A stretch of 35,754 bases of DNA. Origin: Bacteroidales bacterium (GTDB lineage Bacteria; Bacteroidota; Bacteroidia; Bacteroidales; UBA4181). This document shows, piece by piece, positions 24,210-31,984 of the stretch. How positions within the stretch are numbered: position 1 is the stretch's first letter; every line of letters starts with the position of its first letter. Below the pieces are notes generated by a model, which ran no database searches, was not told where the DNA came from, and saw only the letters and a program-made list of their open reading frames with translations. Location of the stretch: positions 1 through 35,754 of the forward strand of contig JAISCQ010000055.1 of assembly GCA_031265445.1 (NCBI GenBank). The letters are read 5' to 3'. Both the position numbers and the translations under genes were made by a program.

Positions 24210-25649
24210 ATGACATCACGCAGGGATTTTATCAGGACAGGAGGTTTTGGATTGGCTGCTCTTGCAGCAGGCGGCAATGTATTTGGGACAGGCACAGGTT
24301 TTCCGGTTGCAGCCGGTCATGTATCCAAACGCCCCGAGGTATCTAAAAGGCATTTCACATCCAGGGCAGTGGAAGAAACCATTGTACGCGTCAAGAAACA
24401 GATAAAGGATCCGAAACTGGCGTGGATGTTCGAAAATTGCTTTCCGAATACGCTCGATACAACAGTGAATTATCGCATACAGGACGGACGCCCCGATACT
24501 TTTGTGTATACCGGCGATATACACGCCATGTGGCTGCGCGATTCGAGCGCACAGGTATGGCCGTATCTGTCGCTCTGCAAGGACGACGAACCGTTGAAAC
24601 AACTGATTGCGGGTGTGATCAACCGTCAGACCAAGTGTGTACTGATCGACCCGTATGCCAACGCTTTTAACGATGGGCCCGGTCACAGCGAATGGATGAG
24701 CGACCTCACCGATATGAAATCCGAATTGCACGAACGCAAGTGGGAAATAGACTCGTTATGCTACACCATACGTTTGGCCTACCATTACTGGAAAACCACA
24801 GGCGACACTTCGGTATTTACCTCCGAATGGAAGAAAGCCGCGGCCCTTATCATGAAGACATTCAAGGAACAGCAACGTAAGGACGGGCTTGGCCCTTACC
24901 GTTTCCAGCGCAGGACGGAGCGGCAATTGGATACTCAGTCCAACGATGGCTGGGGGAATCCTGTGAAACCGTCAGGGCTGATCGTGTCATCGTTCCGCCC
25001 GTCCGACGATGCTACCACCTGCGGGTTCCTGATCCCGTCGAACCTGTTTGCGGTGACTTCGCTGAAACAATTGGCCGAAATATCGCATACGGTCACCGGA
25101 GACGGCGCTTTTGCGAAAACCTGCACCGACCTGGCCGCCGAAGTACAGGCTGCGATCGATCAGTATGCTGTGACCGGTCATCTCAACTATGGCAAACTGT
25201 ATGCTTTTGAGATCGATGGTTTCGGCAACCGGCTTTTCATGGACGACGCCAATGTCCCCAGCCTGTTAGCCATGCCGTACCTGGGATGTTTGGATGCCAA
25301 CGATCCCGTATACCGAAATACACGTCGCTTTGTGTGGAGTACAGACAATCCTTATTTCTTCAGGGGTAAAGCGGGCGAAGGCATTGGCGGGCCGCACATC
25401 GGTTATGATATGGTATGGCCGATGAGCATCATCATGAAAGCGATGACCAGCAGCAACGACGCTGAAATCAAAACCTGCATCCGTATGCTCCGCGACACCG
25501 ATGCCAATACGGGTTTCATGCACGAATCCTTTCATAAGGACGACCCGGCTAAATTCACCCGCAGCTGGTTCGCCTGGGTGAATACCCTGTTCGGCGAACT
25601 GATTGTAAAACTTGAAAAGGAAGGTAAAATAGCATTGCTGAACGTTTAG
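24210..25649 (+). CDS. Tat-exported GH125 exo-alpha-1,6-mannosidase
   Basis: This is a metal-independent glycoside hydrolase family 125 enzyme that removes alpha-1,6-linked mannose from N-glycan or yeast mannan chains. From ATG 24210 it has 479 residues and begins with a twin-arginine signal (TSRRDFIRTGGFGLAALAAGG). Family hallmarks are present: the (alpha/alpha)6 barrel with GDIHAMWLRDSSAQVWPY (carrying the acid Asp region), DPYANAFNDGP, GFLIPSNLFAV, FMDDANVPSLLAMPYLG, and the terminal WPMSIIMKAMTS and GFMHESFHKDD. The Glu of HESFH fits the base. It has its own promoter after a terminator, so it is a separate unit beside the sugar-oxidation cluster. There are no SusC/D genes in the window, so it is not part of a visible classical PUL. 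Confidence 0.92.
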   Translation: MTSRRDFIRTGGFGLAALAAGGNVFGTGTGFPVAAGHVSKRPEVSKRHFTSRAVEETIVRVKKQIKDPKLAWMFENCFPNTLDTTVNYRIQDGRPDTFVYTGDIHAMWLRDSSAQVWPYLSLCKDDEPLKQLIAGVINRQTKCVLIDPYANAFNDGPGHSEWMSDLTDMKSELHERKWEIDSLCYTIRLAYHYWKTTGDTSVFTSEWKKAAALIMKTFKEQQRKDGLGPYRFQRRTERQLDTQSNDGWGNPVKPSGLIVSSFRPSDDATTCGFLIPSNLFAVTSLKQLAEISHTVTGDGAFAKTCTDLAAEVQAAIDQYAVTGHLNYGKLYAFEIDGFGNRLFMDDANVPSLLAMPYLGCLDANDPVYRNTRRFVWSTDNPYFFRGKAGEGIGGPHIGYDMVWPMSIIMKAMTSSNDAEIKTCIRMLRDTDANTGFMHESFHKDDPAKFTRSWFAWVNTLFGELIVKLEKEGKIALLNV

Positions 25650-25673
25650 TCCGATTTTGAGTTTATGACCCTT

Positions 25674-25699
25674 TCAGCAGCTTCGCAGCCTGACAGGTC
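25674..25699 (-). repeat. Dispersed 26-bp repeat, copy 2 (inverse of 217-242)
   Basis: This is an exact reverse complement of 217-242. It begins 24 bases after the GH125 stop codon. Both copies lie just beyond a gene's 3' end and in the same orientation relative to that gene, suggesting a spread 3'-flanking element. Confidence 0.7.
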
Positions 25700-25736
25700 G
25701 TTATTGCAGTGTATTTTTCCGTCTAAAAATTTTACG

Positions 25737-25985
25737 CTTTGCTGCACGGTAGCAGGAACGGTTTTGGATTCGTGTTTGCTGCACGGTAGCAAACGTGAAT
25801 TTCATCCGGTTTGCATTTGCTGCACGGTAGCAAACGTGAATTTGTTCCGGTTCGTGTTTGCTGCGCGGTAGCAAACGTGAACTTGTTCCGGTTTGCGTTT
25901 GCTGCGCGGTAGCAAACGTGAATTTCATCCGGTTTGCGTTTGCTGCGCGGCAGCAAACGTGAACTTGTTCCGGTTCACGTTATAA
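25737..25985. repeat. 41-bp tandem array of TTTGCTGC...AGCAAA hairpins
   Basis: Six copies are counted from the GCTGC start points at 25741, 25778, 25819, 25860, 25901 and 25942. Five spacings are 37, 41, 41, 41 and 41. Each unit begins with a hairpin TTTGCTGCRCGGTAGCAAA (in the last copy TTTGCTGC-GCG-GCAGCAAA is perfect). A spacer follows, alternating between GTGAATTTCATCCGG and GTGAACTTGTTCCGG forms. The first copy is degenerate. The spacer is itself repeated, with no variable spacers, so it is not a CRISPR array. Confidence 0.85.
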
Positions 25986-26014
25986 TACGTGATGCAGAAC
26001 GCATGATGCTGGTA

Positions 26015-26593
26015 TTATTTGGTTCTCTTTACTTTGTTTTCCTCCATTTTATATTCCTGTCCGCTTTCGGGGCAAACCGCCATTCCGTTTTGGTCGAACT
26101 TCAAACGATGTCCGTATTCGCTCATCCATCCGGTTTGCCGGGCAGGGTTACCAACCAGCAAAGCGTATGGCGGCACGTCTCTGGTCACCACTGCGCCGGC
26201 GCCGATGAAGGCATAGGTTCCGATGTCGCGTCCGCAAACGACGGTCGCATTGGCCCCGATGGTTGCTCCTTTGCCTACATGCGTCCGGGCATACGCTCCG
26301 CGACGGTTAATCCCGCTACGGGGGTTAATCACATTGGTGAAAACGCACGACGGGCCTAAAAAAACATCGTCGTCGCAGGTTACGCCGGTATATACGGATA
26401 CATTATTCTGCACTTTGACATGATTACCCAGCACTACTTCGGGCGAAATGACGACATTCTGCCCTATATTACAATTTTCTCCAAGCACACACCCGGTCAT
26501 CAGGTGCGAAAAGTGCCATATCTTCGTTCCTTTCCCTATGTGGCAGCCTTCGTCGATCACTGCCGTGGGATGCGCAAAATAAGCGGTTCCCAT
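26015..26593 (-). CDS. Left-handed beta-helix acetyltransferase (WbpD/WlbB-like)
   Basis: This is probably a UDP-2-acetamido-3-amino-2,3-dideoxy-glucuronate N-acetyltransferase, making the 3-acetamido group of a di-N-acetylated uronic acid for surface polysaccharide. The 192-residue chain is a hexapeptide-repeat beta-helix over residues 8-150: IDEGCHIGKGTKIWHFSHL near the start (the IWHFSHV-type segment is diagnostic), NVVISPEVVLGNHVKVQNN, CVFTNVINPRS, GAYARTHVGKGATIGANATV and AFIGAGAVVTRDVPPYALLVGNPA. The start ATG shares a base with the TGA of the aminotransferase gene upstream (TGATG), so the two are translationally coupled. The C-terminal tail (QTGWMSEYGHRLKF...) is typical. Dehydrogenase and epimerase genes of the pathway are not in the window. 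Confidence 0.9.
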   Translation of the reverse strand: MGTAYFAHPTAVIDEGCHIGKGTKIWHFSHLMTGCVLGENCNIGQNVVISPEVVLGNHVKVQNNVSVYTGVTCDDDVFLGPSCVFTNVINPRSGINRRGAYARTHVGKGATIGANATVVCGRDIGTYAFIGAGAVVTRDVPPYALLVGNPARQTGWMSEYGHRLKFDQNGMAVCPESGQEYKMEENKVKRTK

Positions 26594-27717
26594 CAGCGGA
26601 AAAATTTTTTGACAGCGTCGATGATATATCCCTGTTCGTCTGCGGTCAATTCGGTATGCATCGGTAATGACAATACCGAATCGGACAGTTCTTTCGATAC
26701 ATCAAGCGATCCGGCCGCACGGGCGATGCCTTTGAAGGCATTCTGCCCGTTGAGCGGCAACGGATAATAGATCATGGACGGAACGCCCTTTTCCGAAAGA
26801 TATGCTTTCAGGGCATTCCGCCTGCCATCTTTCACTTTCAGGGTGTATTGATGGTAAACGTGCGTGGAATAAGGCATTTCCCCGGGAAGCGCTATCCCCG
26901 CAACATCTTTCAATCCTTCGGAATAGATTTTTGCAGCCCGTTGCCGGGCGTGCGTATATTCGTCCAGGCGCCGAAGCTTGACATTCAGGATGGCCGCCTG
27001 CAACGTATCCAGACGCGAATTGCATCCCAATACTTCATGATGATATTTTACAGCTTGCCCGTGCACGGTCATCATCCGCAGGCGCTCGGCCAGGAGGTCG
27101 TCTTCGGTCGTCAAAGCGCCGCCATCGCCAAAGCAGCCCAGGTTCTTGGTCGGGAAAAATGAAGTGCAGCCGATATGTCCGATGGTTCCGGTTTGTCTTT
27201 TAGAGCCGTTTGAAAAGGTATACCATGCGCCAATGGCCTGTGCGTTGTCTTCTATAATAAACAAATGGTGTTTTTGCGCGAAGTCCATGATCTCTTCCAT
27301 CGGGCAACTTTGTCCGAAAAGGTGAACCGGGATCATGGCTTTTGTTTTCGAAGACAGACCTTTTTCGATATGTGCCGGGGTGATGTTGAATGATTCACGA
27401 TCCACATCCACCATGACCGGCACCAGCTTCAGCAAAGCAATCACTTCAGCTGCCGCTACATAGGTGAATGCCGGAACAATGACTTCATCGCCGGGCTGCA
27501 AACCCAGCGCCATCAAAGCAATCTGCAGTGCATCCGTGCCGTTCGCACATGGAATCACGTGCCCGGCTCCTGTATATTTTTCAAGATTTGCTTTAAATTC
27601 TTTTACCTGCGGCCCGTTGATAAAAGCGGAACTGTTGATCACCTGCGATATCGCCCCGTCAACTTCGGGTTGAATTTTCCTGTATTGACCGACAAGGTCG
27701 CACATCTGTATTTTCAT
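26593..27717 (-). CDS. DegT/DnrJ/EryC1/StrS aminotransferase (WbpE/WlbC-like)
   Basis: This is a PLP-dependent sugar aminotransferase of 374 residues. Beside the WbpD-like gene its expected reaction is amination of UDP-3-keto-GlcNAcA at C3 with glutamate. Seen in sequence: the cofactor loop NGTDALQIAL (59-68), EVIVPAFTYVAAAE, Asp157 in IIEDNAQAIGA (the Asp that holds the pyridine nitrogen), the Schiff-base Lys191 in SFFPTKNLGCFGDGG, NSRLDTLQAAIL, and the final YPLPLNGQNAF and LPMHTELT. A close -33/-7 promoter lies 48-78 bases upstream. It is the first gene of a two-gene operon. Confidence 0.93.
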   Translation of the reverse strand: MKIQMCDLVGQYRKIQPEVDGAISQVINSSAFINGPQVKEFKANLEKYTGAGHVIPCANGTDALQIALMALGLQPGDEVIVPAFTYVAAAEVIALLKLVPVMVDVDRESFNITPAHIEKGLSSKTKAMIPVHLFGQSCPMEEIMDFAQKHHLFIIEDNAQAIGAWYTFSNGSKRQTGTIGHIGCTSFFPTKNLGCFGDGGALTTEDDLLAERLRMMTVHGQAVKYHHEVLGCNSRLDTLQAAILNVKLRRLDEYTHARQRAAKIYSEGLKDVAGIALPGEMPYSTHVYHQYTLKVKDGRRNALKAYLSEKGVPSMIYYPLPLNGQNAFKGIARAAGSLDVSKELSDSVLSLPMHTELTADEQGYIIDAVKKFFR

Positions 27718-27764
27718 ACGCTATCAAATCATTACCTTTCCGAAAACATTCGAAAATGACCATA

Positions 27765-27795
27765 CAAAGATATGTCGGTAAAATTATAAACGCAA
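27765..27795 (-). promoter_or_regulatory. Bacteroidota promoter for the aminotransferase/acetyltransferase operon
   Basis: On the minus strand TTG (27795-27793) and TATCTTTG (27772-27765) stand 20 bases apart, a good -33/-7 pair. The -7 box ends 47 bases before the ATG at 27717. Confidence 0.65.
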
Positions 27796-28020
27796 GTTTT
27801 GACATCCGTGGAACCGAAATTCAATATCCTTTTCGAAGACCTGAAGAATTTCGAAGAATTTAAAGCGTCGTTTACTTAGGAGTTATCAGAAAATAAGCAT
27901 TACATTTTTCATGATTACATTGTCCAAAATTTTCTCAAGGCATCATAGCCCAAAGGGCTTTATTTTCGTAACCGCATGCAAGCGAAGCGCAGCTTGCGGA
28001 AGACGCGTCTCTCCTCCACT

Positions 28021-28049
28021 GCTGCCTGAAATCCTGCCTTTCAGGCAGC
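28021..28049. repeat. 11-bp-stem hairpin
   Basis: GCTGCCTGAAA (28021-28031) and TTTCAGGCAGC (28039-28049) are perfect reverse complements over a 7-base loop TCCTGCC. There is no T tract. It belongs to the structured segment shared in part with the left end of the window. Confidence 0.75.
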
Positions 28050-28069
28050 GGCCGCGAGACATCTCCTTT

Positions 28070-28089
28070 CCGCAGGTCGCGACCTGCGG
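28070..28089. repeat. Perfect 20-bp palindrome CCGCAGGTCGCGACCTGCGG
   Basis: Both halves match exactly with no loop. It overlaps the first four bases of the 31-bp dispersed repeat at 28086. The equivalent at the left window edge (GACCCGCGG) keeps only part of it. It could be a protein-binding operator, a cruciform or the end of a mobile repeat. Confidence 0.8.
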
Positions 28090-28116
28090 TTATGAAAATC
28101 CGGCTTTTCAAGCCGC
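28086..28116 (+). repeat. Dispersed 31-bp repeat, copy 2
   Basis: Identical to 13-43 in the same orientation, with the CGGCTT-TTC-AAGCCG hairpin. It lies in the gap upstream of aroE. Confidence 0.75.
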
Positions 28117-28238
28117 CGAAACGTAACGTCTATTTCTTGACAGTTCTTTAAGACTTTCCCTTGATTTGGAAGTATGACTTCGTCTGCTTTACTGTCAGGA
28201 TCGTCAGAACAGACAAAACCAAAACCGCATTTCAAATA

Positions 28239-29030
28239 ATGAACGGCATCTATTTATACGGATTAATAGGATATCCTTTATCTCATTCCTTTTCGCAGGG
28301 ATATTTTACCGAAAAGTTTGCAAAAGAAGGGTATATAGGGTATTCATACAGAAACTTCCCGATCGGAACGATCTGGGAGCTGTGCGACCTGCTGAAGCAA
28401 CAGCCCGATCTGCACGGATTCAATGTAACCATCCCCTACAAGGAGCAGATCATTCCTTTTCTTGACGGGATGGACCATGTTGCCGGGACTGCCGGCGCTG
28501 TCAATACCGTACAGGTCATACGCAACGGGAAAGATATATCCCTGAAAGGCTACAATACGGATGTATATGGATTTAGCCGTTCGCTGGAAGAATGGTTTGC
28601 GGCGCGCGATGTGGAATTACCCCGCCAAGCGCTGGTGCTGGGGACAGGAGGTGCATCCAAAGCGGTAGCCTGCGCGCTGTTCGGGCTGGGTATTGATACA
28701 CATTTTGTGTCGCGCAGGGAAGGCGAGGCGGTATACAAAACATACGGCCAGCTGGAGGCCGCCGACATGCTTGCTCATTCCCTGATCGTGAACACAACGC
28801 CTTTGGGGATGTACCCGAACATCGACGAATATCCTCCGATCCCGTATCAGCATCTGACGGAAAAACATTTTTTGTACGACCTGGTGTACAATCCCGGGGA
28901 GACCCTGTTGATGCGCAAGGGACGCGAAGCAGGCGCCACAGCGTGCAACGGCGAACGCATGCTGCACCTGCAAGCCGATAAGGCCTGGGAGATTTGGACA
29001 GAAAACAGGAACAGGGAGGCAAAAGATTGA
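28239..29030 (+). CDS. aroE: Shikimate dehydrogenase
   Basis: It reduces 3-dehydroshikimate to shikimate with NADPH in aromatic amino acid synthesis. From ATG 28239 it has 263 residues. The substrate segment is GLIGYPLSHSFS (8-19). NVTIPYKE contains the catalytic Lys68, GYNTDVYGF the partner Asp108, and VLGTGGASKAVACAL is the NADP loop. NTTPLGMYPN and DLVYNPGETLLM are also standard. The frame is open 26 codons upstream from a TTG, but the homology starts at MNGIYLYGLIG. The cofactor motif after the second strand is HFVSRR, consistent with NADP binding by Arg. It stands between a repeat-rich gap and the AsmA gene (163 bases, own promoter box). Confidence 0.95.
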   Translation: MNGIYLYGLIGYPLSHSFSQGYFTEKFAKEGYIGYSYRNFPIGTIWELCDLLKQQPDLHGFNVTIPYKEQIIPFLDGMDHVAGTAGAVNTVQVIRNGKDISLKGYNTDVYGFSRSLEEWFAARDVELPRQALVLGTGGASKAVACALFGLGIDTHFVSRREGEAVYKTYGQLEAADMLAHSLIVNTTPLGMYPNIDEYPPIPYQHLTEKHFLYDLVYNPGETLLMRKGREAGATACNGERMLHLQADKAWEIWTENRNREAKD

Positions 29031-29142
29031 ATATCGTTTAATCGAACGTTGGGGAAAAAGCTCCGAAAAGGAGAAAATGACGCTGTAAAACAGAATCTTT
29101 ACCATTATTTGATTTTTCTTGAAACTTGCTGTAGAAATTATT

Positions 29143-29150
29143 TATTTTTG
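29143..29150 (+). promoter_or_regulatory. Bacteroidota -7 box for the AsmA-family gene
   Basis: TATTTTTG (TAnnTTTG) lies 43 bases before ATG 29194. The nearest TTG upstream (29126-29128) is at 14 bases, too close for an ideal -33. Confidence 0.5.
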
Positions 29151-29193
29151 TATCGAAATTTTGTGATTCATCGAAATCTAAAAACATATCTCC

Positions 29194-31968
29194 ATGAAAA
29201 TCGTTAAGAAATCTCTGAAAATAGTCCTGATTACCGTACTGGTAATTGTTGTTATATTATTGGTTACCCCTTTCCTGTTCAAGGGTAAAATCATCGAAAT
29301 CGCTAAAAGCGAACTGAACAGGATGTTGACGGCAAAAGTCGACTTTGCCGACCTGCAACTGTCGTTCATCCGCAATTTCCCGAATGTCTGCGTGGTTTTG
29401 GAAGACCTGACCGTTATCGGCACAGACGGGTTTGAAGGCGACACGCTGGTGACATTCAAAGAATTCAGCGCCACGGTCGACATGATGAGTGTGCTCAGGA
29501 TGGACAACATCCAGGTAAAATCGGTGTTGTTAGACCGGGCAAGGCTGTATGCGCATGTGCTGGACAACGGCCATGTAAACTGGGACATCATGAAACCCGG
29601 CGACGAAATGGAAACTGCACCCGAAGACACATCCGCAACCACATTCAGGGTAGCGCTCAGGAAGTTTGAAATCCGCAAAGCGGACATCATCTATCGCGAC
29701 GATTCGAGTAAGATGGAGGCAACGGTGAAGGATCTCAATTTCCGCCTGCGTGGCGACATGACTCAGGATCACGCCGACCTGAACATGGAACTGGGCATTT
29801 CCGAAGTCAGCTTCCGGATGAACGGCATCCGTATGCTGAAAAAGGCGCGGGTGGGCTTTGTTTCGGAAATAGCGGCCGATTTGAAAAACATGGGCTTTAC
29901 TTTCAAGGACAATCAATTCAACCTGAATGAAATTGTCCTGAAGTTTGCCGGTTCGGTGCGGATGCCTGCCGACGGCATCCATACAGACCTGACATTCGCC
30001 ACTGACAGGACCGACTTCAAGAGCCTGCTGTCGCTCATCCCGGCCATTTACATGAAGGATTTCGAACAGGTAAAGACGGCGGGAAGCCTTACCCTGAGCG
30101 GCAACCTGAAAGGCGTCTACAACGACGGGCAGATGCCCGACGCCCACCTCAACATGACGGTTGACAATGCCATGTTCCAGTATCCCGACCTGCCCAGGTC
30201 GGTGGATAAGATCAGCATTGCAGCAGGCGTGTTTTATGACGGCGCGGTATTCGACCGTACCACCGTGGACGTAGACAGGTTCCATTTCGAAATGGCCGGC
30301 AACCCGTTCGATGCCGAACTGCACGTGAAAACTCCCGACAGCGATATGCAGGTAGCGGCTAAGTTTGCCGGTAAAATAGATTTCAATTCCCTGTCGGACA
30401 TCATTCCGCTGGATAGCGTTACCCTGAAAGGCCTCCTGGAATGTGACCTTTCGCTGGCCGGACGTATGTCCACTCTGGAAAAGGAACAGTACGAAGACTT
30501 CAAAGCCGGGGGGATGCTGAAATTGAGCGGCTTCGATTTTGAGAGTCCTGATTTCCCGCAAGGGGTGAAGATCACAGGCACGCAACTCGATTTTACGCCC
30601 AGAAAAGTCGACCTGGTGAACTTCGACGCGATGATCGGACGCTCGGATATCGGTTTGAACGGCACCCTGGAAAATTTCATACCGTATGTTTTCAAGAATA
30701 AAACGATACGCGGCAAACTCGCCCTGAAATCGAACACCATCGACCTCAACGAGTTTATGACGGGCGAAAGCGCCGAAACCGCGCCTGCCGACACGGTTCC
30801 CATGAGTGTCATCGAAGTGCCCGGAAATATTGACTTCACGATGAACGCCAGCATCGGCAAGATACTGTTCGACAAATTGACGATTACCCATACTGCCGGT
30901 GTGTTGCTGGTGAAGGACGGCAAGGTGCGCATGCAGAATCTCGGCATGAACCTGCTGGAAGGGAGTATGATACTCAATGGCGAATACAGTACGCAGGACG
31001 TCAGGGTTCCTTCGGTCGATTTCGGGATGGACATCAGGCAATTCAACATCACGTCGGCGCTCTCGTCGTTCTCCATGCTCGAAAAGATACTGCCCGAGCC
31101 GCAGAACTATACGGGTAAAGTGTCGGCCAGCCTGACCCTGTCCGGCGTCCTCGACGAGCAGCTCAGCCCCGTGTTGAATACAGTGTCATCCAAAGGCGTG
31201 TTACAAACGCAGAATATGGAAATCCGGAACTCAAAACTGTTCGGAACGATGGCCGACCTGTTGAAAAACGAACAATGGCGTACCCCTGCCCCGGGAAACG
31301 TTAACATCAAGTACGAGATCAGGGACGGACGGCTGATGATCGAACCGGTACAGATGAATATATCGCAGGCCAGGCTCGAACTCACGGGCGACCAGGGCTT
31401 GGATATGACCTTGAATTACAAGGTGAATGTAGCTGTGCCGACTTCGTCGGTGGGTTCGGCCGCTGCCGGTCTCCTGGACAAGATTCCCGGAGGCTCAAGC
31501 ATCAAGGAATTTAAGGTAACCGGACTGGTGGGCGGAACAGCCGCCAAGCCCGAAGTGAAACTCAGCATTGCCGACATGGCGGGTAGCATTACCGAAGCCG
31601 TGAAAGCGCAGGTGACAGAAGTGATCACCCAAAAGGTGGAAGAAGTGAAAACGCAGGTGAAGGAAGAGGTGAACAGGCAGGTGGATGCATTGATGGAGGA
31701 AGCCCAAAAGAAAGCCGACAACATCCGCAACACCGCCAAACAGACAGCCGACAGGCTGCGTAGCGAAGCCAGCGCCAATGCCGACAAGCTGGAAAAAGAT
31801 GCGGCGTCGAAATCGGCCATTGAAAAACGCCTGGCTAAGGCCGCTGCCGACAAGCTCCGCAAGGAAGGCGAGGCCGGCGCTGTGAAGGTAGAGCAGGAAG
31901 GCGAAAAGCAGGCAGCCGCAATCATGGATGCAGCCCAAAAGAAAGCCGACGAGATCAAAAACAAATAA
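29194..31968 (+). CDS. AsmA-family envelope protein with Lys/Ala-rich coiled-coil tail
   Basis: AsmA-like proteins are anchored by one N-terminal span in the inner membrane and form long beta-rich grooves in the periplasm, implicated in lipid traffic to the outer membrane. Here the anchor is LKIVLITVLVIVVILLVTPF (about 8-28). The AsmA N-terminal domain begins KIIEIAKSELNRMLTAKVDF. Many DUF-AsmA strands follow (KSVLLDRARLYAHVLDNGHVNWDIM, typical). The AsmA C-terminal domain ends near residue 790 (YKVNVAVPTSSVGSAAAGLLD). The last 130 residues are different: a highly charged helical stretch with KxxxE/AKKADxIRN-type periodicity, ending AAQKKADEIKNK. Length is 924 residues. There is a strong hairpin terminator after the gene. 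The role of the tail is unknown. Confidence 0.9.
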   Translation: MKIVKKSLKIVLITVLVIVVILLVTPFLFKGKIIEIAKSELNRMLTAKVDFADLQLSFIRNFPNVCVVLEDLTVIGTDGFEGDTLVTFKEFSATVDMMSVLRMDNIQVKSVLLDRARLYAHVLDNGHVNWDIMKPGDEMETAPEDTSATTFRVALRKFEIRKADIIYRDDSSKMEATVKDLNFRLRGDMTQDHADLNMELGISEVSFRMNGIRMLKKARVGFVSEIAADLKNMGFTFKDNQFNLNEIVLKFAGSVRMPADGIHTDLTFATDRTDFKSLLSLIPAIYMKDFEQVKTAGSLTLSGNLKGVYNDGQMPDAHLNMTVDNAMFQYPDLPRSVDKISIAAGVFYDGAVFDRTTVDVDRFHFEMAGNPFDAELHVKTPDSDMQVAAKFAGKIDFNSLSDIIPLDSVTLKGLLECDLSLAGRMSTLEKEQYEDFKAGGMLKLSGFDFESPDFPQGVKITGTQLDFTPRKVDLVNFDAMIGRSDIGLNGTLENFIPYVFKNKTIRGKLALKSNTIDLNEFMTGESAETAPADTVPMSVIEVPGNIDFTMNASIGKILFDKLTITHTAGVLLVKDGKVRMQNLGMNLLEGSMILNGEYSTQDVRVPSVDFGMDIRQFNITSALSSFSMLEKILPEPQNYTGKVSASLTLSGVLDEQLSPVLNTVSSKGVLQTQNMEIRNSKLFGTMADLLKNEQWRTPAPGNVNIKYEIRDGRLMIEPVQMNISQARLELTGDQGLDMTLNYKVNVAVPTSSVGSAAAGLLDKIPGGSSIKEFKVTGLVGGTAAKPEVKLSIADMAGSITEAVKAQVTEVITQKVEEVKTQVKEEVNRQVDALMEEAQKKADNIRNTAKQTADRLRSEASANADKLEKDAASKSAIEKRLAKAAADKLRKEGEAGAVKVEQEGEKQAAAIMDAAQKKADEIKNK

Positions 31969-31984
31969 CAGGCAATAACCCTGT

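Larger units (their letters stand above)
25650..26014. other. Gene-free gap between convergent GH125 and acetyltransferase genes
   Basis: It holds the inverted 26-bp dispersed repeat (25674-25699) and the 41-bp tandem hairpin array (25737-25985). Frames on either strand are translated repeats that shift frame every unit because 41 is not a multiple of three. No gene, promoter or T-tailed terminator is seen. The hairpins may end transcription from both sides. Confidence 0.7.
27718..28238. other. Gene-free gap between divergent aminotransferase and aroE genes
   Basis: Apart from the promoter at 27765-27795, it contains a structured segment at about 27975-28120: GCAAGC/GCTTGC, an 11-bp stem hairpin, a 20-bp palindrome and the 31-bp dispersed repeat. 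A 24-codon plus-strand frame (GTG 27808 to TAG 27879, VEPKFNILFEDLKNFEEFKA) is protein-like but too short to call. No promoter box for aroE is obvious. Confidence 0.65.

Noticed and set aside
25701-25956. Two 74-75-codon minus-strand frames rich in CYRAAN/RLLPRSK repeats
   Set aside because: They are the 41-bp array read in rotating frames, as expected for a unit not divisible by three.
25737-25985. CRISPR array
   Set aside because: Repeats are directly adjacent, spacers are themselves repeated, and no cas genes are in the window.
27808-27879. Twenty-four-codon frame (GTG to TAG) upstream of aroE
   Set aside because: Protein-like composition, but no start context, no recognised family and a length too short to tell from chance.
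29530-31041. 503-codon minus-strand frame antisense to the AsmA gene
   Set aside because: Antisense shadow of a long conserved gene, with no recognisable domain and no start context.
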